The notes beneath the pieces were generated by a model. That model searched no databases. It worked only from the letters and a program-made list of their open reading frames with translations, and was not told the origin of the DNA. Made by a program: the position numbers and the translations under genes. From positions 1 to 40,772 of the forward strand of contig NZ_QOHO01000088.1 of NCBI RefSeq assembly GCF_003432035.1: 40,772 nt of DNA, given 5' to 3'. Shown here piece after piece: positions 17,243 to 25,458 of the stretch. How positions within the stretch are numbered: position 1 is the stretch's first letter; each line of letters begins with the position of its first letter. This DNA comes from Lacrimispora amygdalina. Its GTDB lineage: Bacteria; Bacillota; Clostridia; Lachnospirales; Lachnospiraceae.

Positions 17243-18649
17243 GTGGACAGGATTACAGAAGAAAATCGAAAGAAATTTGAGAAACTTGTAGAGATGGTAA
17301 TGTCGGAGCAGCGGGCTGTTGGGATAGCTGTTGCTATTGTAGATAAGTCAGGAAAAGTTCAGTATGAGAAGTATTTTGGTTATCGAGATGAAGAAAAGAA
17401 ATTACCTATAGATGAGCATACCATATTTGGACTGGCTTCGGTGACAAAATCATTTACAAGTCTAGCAATTATGAAAATGGCAGAAGATGGGATCATTAGT
17501 TTGGATGATCCTATTAGCAAATATGTTCCTTTTTTTACTAATAAGAATCAGAATGCACCGGTAAAAATCTGGCATTTACTTTGTCACAGTGGTGGATTTT
17601 ACCCACTGCCACGGATTGTAGTTGATAAAGTGGCTGAGGAAATGGGGCTAACTGAAGCAAAAGTTGGTGATTTGGCTTATAATGAGGCTCTGGCTACAGA
17701 AGGCGCTAAGCGTGTTGCCGGACGGTTGGATGAGCAGACAGACCTGATTGGTCTACCGGGAGAGATCATGAGCTATTGTAATGACGGTTTTGGTATTTTG
17801 TCTGATATTATAAAAAATTATGGTGATCAGCCATCATTTGCAGAATACCTACTGAAACATATCATTAGGCCGTTGGATATGGAAAGAAGCTTTTGTGATT
17901 TTTTAAAACCATCTTTGGATAACAATGCAGCAACCCTTTATACAAATGAAGAAGGAATAAGAAGGGCTACCAGAGACTATCATGACGATGCATTTGTTCT
18001 GAATGGCGGTGGAGCTATGAAGTCTACAATGTCAGATATGCTCAAATATATCTGCATGTATTTGAATGAAGGAAGAGGATTGAATAGTAAACGGATAGCA
18101 TCCGAATACTCTATTCGAGAGATGTGTAAACCGCGTCAATATTACAGACCGGGCGGATGGTATGGGTATGGACTTTGTCTAAAGTCGATTGATGAAATCA
18201 ATGTAATAGAACATGGTGGTAGTCTGCCAGGAGTTTCTTCAAATATGTCATGGTCTTATGAAGCCGAAGCCGGTGTCATGGTTCTATGTAATACCATGGA
18301 TGTCTCTTCTGGTGTAATTGCAGATGCAGCTATGCGTATGTACCAGGGAAAAGATCCGGTTGCGCCTAGTATGGAGTATCCGGAGTTTTCATGGAGTAAA
18401 GAATTTATTAATGCAGTAAGTGGTGATTATGTCATGGGTGAGGGAGAAAGGTTTACATTGTCCATGTCGGAAGAAGGAAAACTAGCTATGACATTTAATG
18501 GTAAGAAGAAAGAAATACGCCCTGTTAACCCTTATCTGGCAATTACTCCAGGAAAATTTTCGAATGGATTTGTCCAGATTTTGTATGATGAAAAAAGAGG
18601 AATTTGGGGAGCTAGATGTGGTAGCAGAATCTATCCTAAAGTTAGTTAA
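17243..18649 (+). CDS. Serine hydrolase of the beta-lactamase / penicillin-binding-protein class C fold
   Basis: Translated from GTG 17243, which follows AAAGGAG at good spacing, the protein has 468 residues; an ATG at 17207 is in frame but poorly placed. The active-site motifs are Ser66-x-x-Lys69 (ASVTKSFTSLA), Tyr178-Cys-Asn180 (SYCNDGF), and His324-Gly-Gly (EHGGSLPG) in place of KTG. The His-Gly-Gly form is common in esterases, D-aminopeptidases and D-peptidases of this fold. A C-terminal beta domain of about 90 residues follows. No signal peptide is present, so it acts inside the cell. As last gene of the peptide operon it probably cleaves peptides with D-residues. It is not evidence of beta-lactam resistance. 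Confidence 0.85.
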   Translation: MDRITEENRKKFEKLVEMVMSEQRAVGIAVAIVDKSGKVQYEKYFGYRDEEKKLPIDEHTIFGLASVTKSFTSLAIMKMAEDGIISLDDPISKYVPFFTNKNQNAPVKIWHLLCHSGGFYPLPRIVVDKVAEEMGLTEAKVGDLAYNEALATEGAKRVAGRLDEQTDLIGLPGEIMSYCNDGFGILSDIIKNYGDQPSFAEYLLKHIIRPLDMERSFCDFLKPSLDNNAATLYTNEEGIRRATRDYHDDAFVLNGGGAMKSTMSDMLKYICMYLNEGRGLNSKRIASEYSIREMCKPRQYYRPGGWYGYGLCLKSIDEINVIEHGGSLPGVSSNMSWSYEAEAGVMVLCNTMDVSSGVIADAAMRMYQGKDPVAPSMEYPEFSWSKEFINAVSGDYVMGEGERFTLSMSEEGKLAMTFNGKKKEIRPVNPYLAITPGKFSNGFVQILYDEKRGIWGARCGSRIYPKVS

Positions 18650-18745
18650 AGGGATATTAAATAGTTTAAGCACTCGTCTGTAAATAAACGAAGTATTACA
18701 AAATAGTACCATGATTTTGTAGTAAGAGATATAAATAACAAATTT

Positions 18746-18785
18746 CAATAATAAAAGGGCCTTATGGCCCTTTTATTATTGAAAA
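18746..18785 (+). terminator. Terminator of the peptide operon
   Basis: CAATAATAAAAGGGCC (18746-18761) pairs perfectly with 18766-18781 across a TTAT loop, a 16-bp stem with a T-rich 3' arm. It lies about 95 bases after the serine hydrolase stop. Confidence 0.88.
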
Positions 18786-18815
18786 TAAAAAAGGAGCCCA
18801 CACATGAGCTCCTCC
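18786..18815 (-). terminator. Terminator for the minus-strand STAND gene
   Basis: Read on the minus strand, AGGAGCTC pairs with GGGCTCCT across ATGTGT and is followed by TTTTTT. It faces the terminator of the peptide operon, so the two units converge here. It lies about 135 bases beyond the STAND stop codon; the rest of the 18650-18947 gap shows nothing else. Confidence 0.75.
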
Positions 18816-18947
18816 GGCCACGGGCATCTCAAGTTTCCGTAGCGCAACCACTAAATATAATATACCCAAGAACCAATGAAATGTCAATGGAAAGTATATT
18901 TTTGTGGTAGTAGTAGTTTATGCAGTAAATCAAAATCTATGAATTAT

Positions 18948-21263
18948 CTATGCAATCTGCATATCAGCAGACAAGAACTCTGGGACAGGTAGAAGAGAGC
19001 ACTCGCTTGTTGTGGCAAGTTTATTGTTCAAATCTCGTTGCTGAGATTGGCAGAAAAGTAAGTCGGGATTGTCCTCTTCAAGGTATTGTCTCAGTATGCT
19101 ATCAGCTTGAGAAAAATAGAGCATTGCCATCTTGTTTTTACCAGAAGAAGCGCAAATCGCGGCAAGATTTTGCGTAAGATATCCTTTGGTAATGCTATTA
19201 TCTCCGTACACTTTGTTAACAAGACCAATGCAGTTGGAATAAATCTGTATGGCATCATTTAACTTACCACTTTCGTACAAAAGCTTTGCATATGATGTGA
19301 GAGTAAATATTCCAGCGGTGGAATATTGCATTTGTGTATTTGATAGAACTCCAGCAGCCTTTTTAGTGTAGTCCAGAGCTTTTTCTTGCTTCCCTAGCAG
19401 AGCAAGATACCTTCCTGCATCCAGATACATACTGGAAAGGCTTGGTATCTGAGAGGTTCCATATTTGGTAGCAAGATAGATTGCCTTCTCTTCCACTTCC
19501 AAAGCTTGAACATAATTTTGATGAATTTTGGCTGCTTTCACTGCCTGAAAGTGAAGTAGCATAGCTGAGTTTTCAGTTGAAATATTATGATAATGCTGGC
19601 AGATATCATTACACTCATTCAAAAGCTTTTCAAAGGAGCGGAATCGCTGGTATCGACTATTTTGCTCTAATGAGGCAAAGACGATTCGCTTCCAGATATC
19701 TTCATTATCCTTTTCTACAAAGCGCAGTGTAGTATCTATTATATCCAGTGCAAGATTATGATAACAGCTCGCTTCACTTGTGCAAGTGGATTTAAGATTT
19801 TCGAATATTTGAGGGCAGTCATTTAAAGACAAGGATTTTCGTGCATTTATCATTTTTCGTATATAGGGATGTAGTTGAATCAGGTTATGTTTGCTTGTTA
19901 AAAATCCCAGTTCCAACAGTTCATTTACTTCATTTACACAATGTCCATACCACTGATACAGTAATTTAACAGGAAATCCTGATTCAGGTGCTAGCGCAAT
20001 AACAGCTAAAACTTTTTGATGATTGTATTCGAGTTCCTGTATGTCCAATAACTTTTCCATGTGATTCTGATAACGACTCTTCTCAGTCTGGTTGTCTTTG
20101 ATCAATGAGATTTTGATGTCATCCGAAGGAAGCAAAATATTTTCCTTTAACAGTTCAAATAGTTTGGTAGGTGTGATTGCTGCATATGAAAGCAATCTTG
20201 CAACTAGTTCTACCGCCATTGTGTGATAGTCTAAGAACTCGAGAATGAGATTCAGTTCTTCTAGAGAAAAATCTATGGAAGTCCCTAAGTTGCTTTGCAA
20301 TACTAGCTGCGCCTGCCTCATGTCAGCAGTAATTGTGAATGTTTTATATGCTGAAAACAGGTTTCTTGTGGTGTAGATAACCTTACACTTTAAATCACAA
20401 AATTGTGAGAGCAGACTTTCTTTTGAAGCGGTCGTATCAAAGTTATCAACCACAAGCAGGGTATCTTCTTTTAAGGATTTTAGAAAGCGAAAATGTTTTC
20501 GGAATCGCTCTTTATCTGTCAATCCATCGGTATCATCAACAAAATCTAAATCTGCTATCATTTCATAGAGACTTCCTGAATAATCAAGGAACAAGATGTT
20601 GGTATAGCTTTTTCGGTGCAGCTTAATATATTGCTTCATAAACTCGCTTTTTCCAATGCCAGCAACCCCTTGAATAAACAGAGTATGATGTTCATCTAGT
20701 AAATTATGTAATTCTTCCAATTCTTTTTCCCTGCCTACAAAGGTTTGAATAGGTTTTGGTAGAACTGTAGTCAGAATAATATCATCTAGCAGTGGGGAAG
20801 TGCCACCAGAAGCTTTCGCATCAAATTTGACAAAAGTTCTGGACATACCAAACATAAGAACTACAGCAATGAAGCTTGCATATGCGGCACTTGATGAGTC
20901 TGCATAATATGATAGCAGTCGTTCTTTTTCAAAATCGGATATCGAAGTGTCAGATAGCAGAAGTGTTTTAATATCTGTAGCTGCATTGGCATAATCACTG
21001 AGGTAAGGAAACAGTTCCTTTTCCATATCCTGATACATGGCTTCCTTGTGGGACGTATCCACATAATAATTAACGATTCTAGGGCTGACCTTTGCCTGTC
21101 CTTTAATCCATTTGCAGACGAGTCCATTGTCATACATAAAATCAACAGTATCATTGGAAAAACTGGAAAAAATCATATACACATAGTCTATTTGTGATGT
21201 ATCTGCTTCTTTTAAATAGTGGAATAGTATTGCAGATACAGAATGAAAATCAACTCGATTCAA
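18948..21263 (-). CDS. STAND (NB-ARC-type) ATPase with N-terminal domain and TPR repeats
   Basis: This 771-residue protein fits the plan of signal-transducing ATPases. Residues 1-165 are an unassigned N-terminal domain with a hydrophobic segment near 128-145. The ATPase begins at FVGREKELEEL (175). Its P-loop is GVAGIGKS (199-206), Walker B LLVVDNFD (269-276), and a sensor Arg lies in VIYTTRN (295-301). A winged-helix-like region follows, then tetratricopeptide-like helices from about 560. The start is TTG (21261-21263), with GAGGAG 8 bases before it. It is divergent from a small gene and a large serine recombinase. Relatives act as transcription regulators or as phage-sensing defence proteins. 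Which applies here cannot be read from sequence. Confidence 0.85.
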   Translation of the reverse strand: MNRVDFHSVSAILFHYLKEADTSQIDYVYMIFSSFSNDTVDFMYDNGLVCKWIKGQAKVSPRIVNYYVDTSHKEAMYQDMEKELFPYLSDYANAATDIKTLLLSDTSISDFEKERLLSYYADSSSAAYASFIAVVLMFGMSRTFVKFDAKASGGTSPLLDDIILTTVLPKPIQTFVGREKELEELHNLLDEHHTLFIQGVAGIGKSEFMKQYIKLHRKSYTNILFLDYSGSLYEMIADLDFVDDTDGLTDKERFRKHFRFLKSLKEDTLLVVDNFDTTASKESLLSQFCDLKCKVIYTTRNLFSAYKTFTITADMRQAQLVLQSNLGTSIDFSLEELNLILEFLDYHTMAVELVARLLSYAAITPTKLFELLKENILLPSDDIKISLIKDNQTEKSRYQNHMEKLLDIQELEYNHQKVLAVIALAPESGFPVKLLYQWYGHCVNEVNELLELGFLTSKHNLIQLHPYIRKMINARKSLSLNDCPQIFENLKSTCTSEASCYHNLALDIIDTTLRFVEKDNEDIWKRIVFASLEQNSRYQRFRSFEKLLNECNDICQHYHNISTENSAMLLHFQAVKAAKIHQNYVQALEVEEKAIYLATKYGTSQIPSLSSMYLDAGRYLALLGKQEKALDYTKKAAGVLSNTQMQYSTAGIFTLTSYAKLLYESGKLNDAIQIYSNCIGLVNKVYGDNSITKGYLTQNLAAICASSGKNKMAMLYFSQADSILRQYLEEDNPDLLFCQSQQRDLNNKLATTSECSLLPVPEFLSADMQIA

Positions 21264-21293
21264 TCAATCATCTCCTCAAAATGTTTAATATTT

Positions 21294-21337
21294 ATGTTCC
21301 TTCAAACGTTAACCCAATGTTAGCTGAGAAGGAACAT
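21294..21337 (-). repeat. Inverted repeat in the STAND 5' leader
   Basis: ATGTTCCTTC (21294-21303) and GAAGGAACAT (21328-21337) form a 10-bp stem with a 24-base loop. It lies between the predicted transcription start and the ribosome site of the STAND gene. It could be an operator or an RNA structure. Confidence 0.55.
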
Positions 21338-21341
21338 TTAA

Positions 21342-21370
21342 ATTATATCATACAATCTCATGACGAACAA
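21342..21370 (-). promoter_or_regulatory. Promoter of the STAND ATPase gene
   Basis: On the minus strand, TTGTTC (21365-21370) and TATAAT (21342-21347) are separated by exactly 17 bases. The -10 is a perfect match. The -35 lies within the LexA-like box. Confidence 0.7.
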
Positions 21371-21377
21371 ACGTTCT
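21364..21377. promoter_or_regulatory. LexA/DinR-like SOS box
   Basis: CGAACAAACGTTCT matches the Firmicute SOS consensus CGAACRNRYGTTYC at all defined positions but the last. It overlaps the -35 of the STAND promoter and lies in the shared region upstream of the recombinase unit. LexA binding would repress the ATPase, and DNA damage would relieve it. Binding is inferred. Confidence 0.6.
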
Positions 21378-21480
21378 TTTTGGAGGGGCTCAAATTTCAC
21401 TCAGTTTTCTATCAATGTCTCGGGATTCAATTCACGGTAGGATAGAAAGAAAAAGCTTTAAAAAGCAGGAAGGAGATGCT

Positions 21481-21675
21481 ATGAATAAGGAATTTGAGCG
21501 ATGTTGCAGGTTAATGGCTAAGTTGATGGAAAAGTATGGTTCTATGGTTTTGCGGGATATTGCAAAAGAACTTCGATACAGACCAGAGCGACATATTGTA
21601 AATGTGGATGGAAAGAAATCACGATTCACAACCTATGTAAAACGATTTGCAGTTTATCAACTTAGAGCAGCATAG
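21481..21675 (+). CDS. Small basic protein upstream of the recombinase
   Basis: The product is 64 residues from ATG 21481, with AAGGAG 5-6 bases before it. It is rich in Arg and Lys (ELRYRPERH, YVKRFAVYQLRAA), and residues 15-35 (LMEKYGSMVLRDIAKELRY) could form a helix-turn-helix. I do not recognise a family. Placed directly before a serine recombinase, it could be a DNA-binding accessory or recombination directionality factor, but this is a guess from context. Confidence 0.55.
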   Translation: MNKEFERCCRLMAKLMEKYGSMVLRDIAKELRYRPERHIVNVDGKKSRFTTYVKRFAVYQLRAA

Positions 21676-21700
21676 AAAGATTTGGTGTAAGAATGGGCTC

Positions 21701-21742
21701 ATAAATTGGGGCTTGGGGATATTATGCCATGCTCCAATTTAT
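21701..21742 (+). repeat. Hairpin between the small gene and the recombinase
   Basis: ATAAATTGGGGC (21701-21712) pairs with GCTCCAATTTAT (21731-21742) with one G-T pair. No T-run follows directly. It could be a weak terminator, an RNA stability element or a recombination-related site. Confidence 0.4.
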
Positions 21743-21848
21743 CAGTTTAGTAAAAGTTTTATTTGAATATAAGTTGGAACAATGATAAAATAATGTTGGG
21801 ACAAATAAAGAAATCAGAAGTAATATTATTTAGAGCGGAGGTATGCCG

Positions 21849-23540
21849 ATGAAGAAACAGCTTAAATGCTACATCTACACTAGAGTATCCACTTCCATGC
21901 AGGTGGAAGGATATAGTCTAGATGCTCAAAAAGATAAATTGAAAAAATATGCAGATTATCAGGAGATGGTAATTGCCGGTGAATATTCCGATGAAGGCAA
22001 ATCTGGTAAAAGTGTTGAAGGAAGACCAGAATTTCAACAGATGCTTCAGGATATAGAAAGCGGCAAGGATAACGTAGACTTTGTACTTGTATTTAAGTTA
22101 TCTCGATTTGGAAGAAATGCGGCAGATGTTTTAAGCTCCTTGCAGAGAATGCAGGATTTTGGTGTGAATTTAATCTGTGTGGAAGATGGTATTGATAGCT
22201 CTAAGGATGCTGGTAAATTGATGATTTCCGTATTGTCAGCAGTAGCTGAAATTGAACGAGAAAACATTCTTGTGCAGACCATGGAAGGTCGTAGGCAGAA
22301 AGCCAGAGAAGGCAAATGGAATGGTGGCTTTGCTCCTTATGGGTATAAGCTAGTTGAAGGTGAGTTACAGATTGCAGAAGATGAAGCACCAATTATTCGC
22401 CTAATCTATGATAAATTTGTTAATACCACGATGGGTATTGGAGCAATTGCTGTATTCCTTAATCAAAATGGATACCGAAAGAAAATCCGACAGAACAACA
22501 CCATGGAGACTTTTTCTTCTTCCTTTATCAAAGGAGTATTGGACAATCCAATCTATTGTGGCAAGCTTGCCTTTGGCAGACGAAAGAATGAAAAAATAGC
22601 AGGAACTAGAAATGAATATCATGTGGTAAAGCAGGATTCTTATTTGATTAGCGATGGAATTCATGATGAAATTATTTCAGAGGAAGTTTGGAATCAGGCA
22701 CAAAAAAAACGTCAGGAAACTGGAGTGGGCAATGAAAAGGTGCATAGTCTTGAACATGAGCATATTTTATCAGGTATTGTAAAATGTCCAATCTGTGGAA
22801 GTGGTATGTATGGAAATGTCAATCGTAAGAAACGTAAAGACGGAACCTTATACAAGGATTATTTTTACTATGCCTGCAAGCATAGAACTTTCATTGATGG
22901 TCATCACTGCACTTATAAAAAGCAGTGGAATGAAGATAAAGTAAATGATGCAGTAGCCGAGATTATTGGAAAACTTGTTAATAATCCGAAGTTTGAGAAT
23001 GAGATTAGAACGAAAATTGGAAATAGTCTGGATACAAAAGATTTGGAGAAAGAGCACACGAACTTGAAGGAACAGTTAAAGCAGTTGCAAGGTGCAAAGA
23101 ATAAGCTGGCATCTCATATGGATCATTTATCCGTATCGGACAAGCATTATGATAAAAAATATCAGGATATGCAGGAACGTATGGACGGACTGTATGATGA
23201 AATGGATGCAATGGAGATATCCATAGAGGAAGTGGAAAATCGACTATTTAACATCAAGCAACAGAAAATTTCTGGAGATAACGTCTATCAATTCCTTCTT
23301 TATTTTGATAAACTGTATGATAAGATGACCGATGGAGAGAAAAAGGAATTTGTAAAAAGCTTTGTAGAGGAAGTCCATCTCTATGAGAAAGAGCAGGAAG
23401 ATGGCAGATTTTTAAAGCATATCAAATTCAAATTCCCTGTATTTTTCAATGGAACAGAGACACAGGAACTTGATTGGGACAATGAAAGTACCGTTGAAAC
23501 GGTGATAATGATGACGTATTGTGGTAATAGTAAGAAATAG
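21849..23540 (+). CDS. Large serine recombinase (site-specific integrase/resolvase superfamily)
   Basis: The 563-residue enzyme has the N-terminal resolvase domain with nucleophile Ser14 in YTRVSTSMQ and the FKLSRFGRN Arg motif. The recombinase domain with GGFAPYGYKLVEGE follows, then a zinc-ribbon (CPICGSG...YACKH...C), a long Lys/Glu coiled coil (about 380-470), and a C-terminal segment. I chose ATG 21849 because GGAGG at 21837-21841 is correctly spaced from it; the ATG at 21843 is too close. Such enzymes integrate and excise mobile elements. Its presence next to a STAND gene suggests a small integrated element. I could not find flanking att repeats by eye. Confidence 0.92.
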   Translation: MKKQLKCYIYTRVSTSMQVEGYSLDAQKDKLKKYADYQEMVIAGEYSDEGKSGKSVEGRPEFQQMLQDIESGKDNVDFVLVFKLSRFGRNAADVLSSLQRMQDFGVNLICVEDGIDSSKDAGKLMISVLSAVAEIERENILVQTMEGRRQKAREGKWNGGFAPYGYKLVEGELQIAEDEAPIIRLIYDKFVNTTMGIGAIAVFLNQNGYRKKIRQNNTMETFSSSFIKGVLDNPIYCGKLAFGRRKNEKIAGTRNEYHVVKQDSYLISDGIHDEIISEEVWNQAQKKRQETGVGNEKVHSLEHEHILSGIVKCPICGSGMYGNVNRKKRKDGTLYKDYFYYACKHRTFIDGHHCTYKKQWNEDKVNDAVAEIIGKLVNNPKFENEIRTKIGNSLDTKDLEKEHTNLKEQLKQLQGAKNKLASHMDHLSVSDKHYDKKYQDMQERMDGLYDEMDAMEISIEEVENRLFNIKQQKISGDNVYQFLLYFDKLYDKMTDGEKKEFVKSFVEEVHLYEKEQEDGRFLKHIKFKFPVFFNGTETQELDWDNESTVETVIMMTYCGNSKK

Positions 23541-23549
23541 ATGGGGTGT

Positions 23550-23571
23550 GCCACAAGTTGTAGTGGCTTTT
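23550..23571 (+). terminator. Short hairpin after the recombinase
   Basis: GCCAC (23550-23554) and GTGGC (23563-23567) form a 5-bp stem followed by TTTT, 10 bases after the stop codon. Confidence 0.4.
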
Positions 23572-23594
23572 GGAAGGGAAATGTGCAAAAAATG

Positions 23595-23620
23595 GGGCTA
23601 AAAAATACGATTTTTAGCCC
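23595..23620. terminator. Bidirectional terminator-like hairpin
   Basis: GGGCTAAAAA (23595-23604) pairs with TTTTTAGCCC (23611-23620) across ATACGA. The A and T runs within the stem make it usable from either strand. Confidence 0.6.
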
Positions 23621-23701
23621 TATTTAAGGAAGCAATATCCTGTTACCAGAGATTATACCATAGAAAGCAAGTGAAAAACGGGAAAGTCATAACAATTGTG
23701 G

Positions 23702-23794
23702 AATGTGCTTTGTGCACTTGGCTGTGGTGTTGCTGGAGGAGGTGCGGGATTATGTCTTGCCGATGGGAAGCATCCGGTTCTGGTATTAAGTTAA
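23702..23794 (+). pseudogene. Unassigned Gly/Cys-rich coding tail
   Basis: An open frame without a good start ends at TAA 23792-23794. It reads ALGCGVAGGGAGLCLADGK near its middle, which looks like a real protein C-terminus. I do not recognise it. It could be the end of a chromosomal gene cut when the neighbouring module arrived. Confidence 0.3.
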
Positions 23795-23816
23795 AGCTGG
23801 CTGAAAGGTAGAAATT

Positions 23817-24278
23817 ATGTTACTTAAAAAAACTATTCTTCATAAAATTCTGTGGATGTATGCTGCTTTCCTTTTCCTATTTGTTGCAGTCAAATTTAAT
23901 GGTTCTTTTAATGATATTACAAGCAGAGTAAATTCTATAATGGAAAATCGACGCGATGGTATTTGGAATATCAACTTAGTACCTTTTAGATCTATTGCTC
24001 CACAATTAAAGTATATTACAGAATGGTGGTCATTGAAAAACATCATTGGAAATATCATTTTATTCATTCCTCTGGGTTTTTTAGTTCCATTAGTTTATAT
24101 CAATGCTCAAAGATTTTATAAAACATTTTTAATAGTATTCCTAAGCGTACTTTTAATTGAATCTTTTCAACTATTTACTATGCTAGGCGTATTTGATATA
24201 GACGATATTATTCTAAATTGTACTGGCGGTATAATAGGTTACTTTCTATTTTATATTTTAAAAAGAATGGTATATTAA
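23817..24278 (+). CDS. VanZ-like membrane protein
   Basis: The product is 153 residues with about four membrane helices (residues 9-27, 72-92, 99-120, 130-150). Family signatures are present: NLVPF, NIIGNIILFIPLGFLVP, and the acidic turn DIDDIILNCTGGIIGY. VanZ relatives occur widely in Firmicutes. The founding member gives low teicoplanin resistance, but most homologues have no known role. No van genes are nearby, so a resistance role is not implied. The ribosome site is weak (GAAAGG). Confidence 0.85.
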   Translation: MLLKKTILHKILWMYAAFLFLFVAVKFNGSFNDITSRVNSIMENRRDGIWNINLVPFRSIAPQLKYITEWWSLKNIIGNIILFIPLGFLVPLVYINAQRFYKTFLIVFLSVLLIESFQLFTMLGVFDIDDIILNCTGGIIGYFLFYILKRMVY

Positions 24279-24299
24279 GAGACGCCCGACCTTTCGATA

Positions 24300-24337
24300 C
24301 CTATCCAAAAATGGTTACAGGATAGGAGATTTCCTAT
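24300..24337. repeat. Two overlapping, mutually exclusive hairpins
   Basis: CCTATCC (24300-24306) can pair with GGATAGG (24320-24326). ATAGGA (24322-24327) can instead pair with TCCTAT (24332-24337). The shared middle strand means only one can form. They lie just downstream of the VanZ-like gene, in the gap before the dehydrogenase remnants. Confidence 0.4.
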
Positions 24338-24441
24338 ATGTCCAGAATCGCCTCTTATTAACAGGAAACTGTTCATGTAATGATGGATTGATGTGGCAAA
24401 TGTTTTCTTTTTACACAATTTCAAAAAGATAGAACAGTTAG

Positions 24442-24643
24442 GTCTGCGACTTTACTGGAATTATCCATTCAGACCCAGCCGATGCGCCAACATGTCAGTT
24501 TAATGCCAAGGGAAAGGGCGAGTCAACATTGGTGCCCGTAGCTCCTGCAATAGCTAACGCAATATACAATGCAATAAGTGCGAGAGTGAAAATTGGACCC
24601 ATAAACCCGGCGAGAGTATTAGAAGCGTTGGGGAAGATATAGG
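24442..24643 (+). pseudogene. Xanthine dehydrogenase molybdopterin subunit, C-terminal fragment
   Basis: The frame reads FNAKGKGESTLVPVAPAIAN and ends ARVLEALGKI before the TAG at 24641-24643. The GAKGxGE-type motif followed by PAIANAI is the conserved end of the large molybdenum-cofactor subunit of xanthine dehydrogenase-family enzymes (normally about 750 residues). Only some 55 matching residues remain, so the enzyme is lost. It sits 7 bases before an FAD-subunit remnant, as in the usual operon. Confidence 0.75.
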
Positions 24644-24650
24644 TGGAGAA

Positions 24651-25440
24651 ATGGAAAGATTTTCATATGAGAATGCAGTAACAGTTGCTGACGCAGTTTC
24701 TATGCTGAAAGCAGAGAATGTCTCTGTCTTGGCGGGTGGCACAGACATTCTGAACTTGATGAAAAAGAACGCTCTGACCAACCCTCCCAGAAAATTAGTG
24801 AAAATCAAAAATATCCCTGAATTGGACATTATCAGTGAGGATGCACAAGGTCTGACCATAGGGGCAACGACTAAGCTTTTGTACAAGGAAAAGCGGGAGT
24901 ACTTGCTTCGCCATTCAAGGAGATAATAGGTATCATTCTATATTCGGGGGAGCAAGGGGGTGTGTAGCGGTTAACGCGTCCGATATTGCCCCAGTGCGAA
25001 TAGCCTTGAACGTTAAAATCAAAACTACTGCGGGAGTAATTGAAGCGGAGAAGTTTTTTACTGGTGAGCGTAAGACGACTGCTCTGAACCATGATGAGAT
25101 CGTCACTGAGATCCAGATGCCCTCACCTAATTCTGGAACAAAGCAAAACTTTATCAAGTTTGCTCAAAGGCCCACGATAGATTTTCCTGTAGTAAACGTA
25201 GCTACATCTATTACAATTGAAGGTGACAAGGTGTCCGATGTGAGGATTGTACTTAATGCCGTAGCACCGGTGCCAAAAAGGGCAATCGGAGTTGAGGAGG
25301 CCTTGAAGGGTAAAATCATCAGCGAATCAGTGGTAGAAACAGCGGTTGCTGCTATTGCCAATTGTGCTGTTCCGCTGAAGGACAATAAGTACAAGGTGCA
25401 AATAGCTAAGACATTGATAAAGAGAGCGATTCTGGAGTAA
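24651..25440 (+). pseudogene. Xanthine dehydrogenase FAD-binding subunit, internal deletion with frameshift
   Basis: The first frame (24651-24926) has the FAD-binding start of the CoxM/XdhB family, VLAGGTDILNLM and IGATTKL. After about 24886 the homology continues in another frame with STCFAIQGDNRYHSIFGGAR and AVNASDIAPVRIALN, then the CO-dehydrogenase flavoprotein C-terminal domain to the stop at 25440. The roughly 65-70 residues that normally lie between, including the IRNMGTIGGN-type FAD loop, are missing. No intact product can form. Confidence 0.85.
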
Positions 25441-25458
25441 AGAGTTCCGGAATCGTAT

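Noticed and set aside
17243-18649. Calling the serine hydrolase a beta-lactamase
   Set aside because: It has no signal peptide, carries HGG in place of KTG, and belongs to a peptide-import operon; the BlaI/BlaR1-like pair is 12 kb away and separately regulated.
18828-18837. CTCAAGTTTC identical to the outer ten bases of the IS4 terminal repeat
   Set aside because: The following bases diverge, no partner end or transposase is nearby, and a ten-base match by chance is plausible.
23817-24278. Glycopeptide resistance suggested by the VanZ-like protein
   Set aside because: No vanHAX or vanRS genes are present, and VanZ-like proteins are widespread without resistance.
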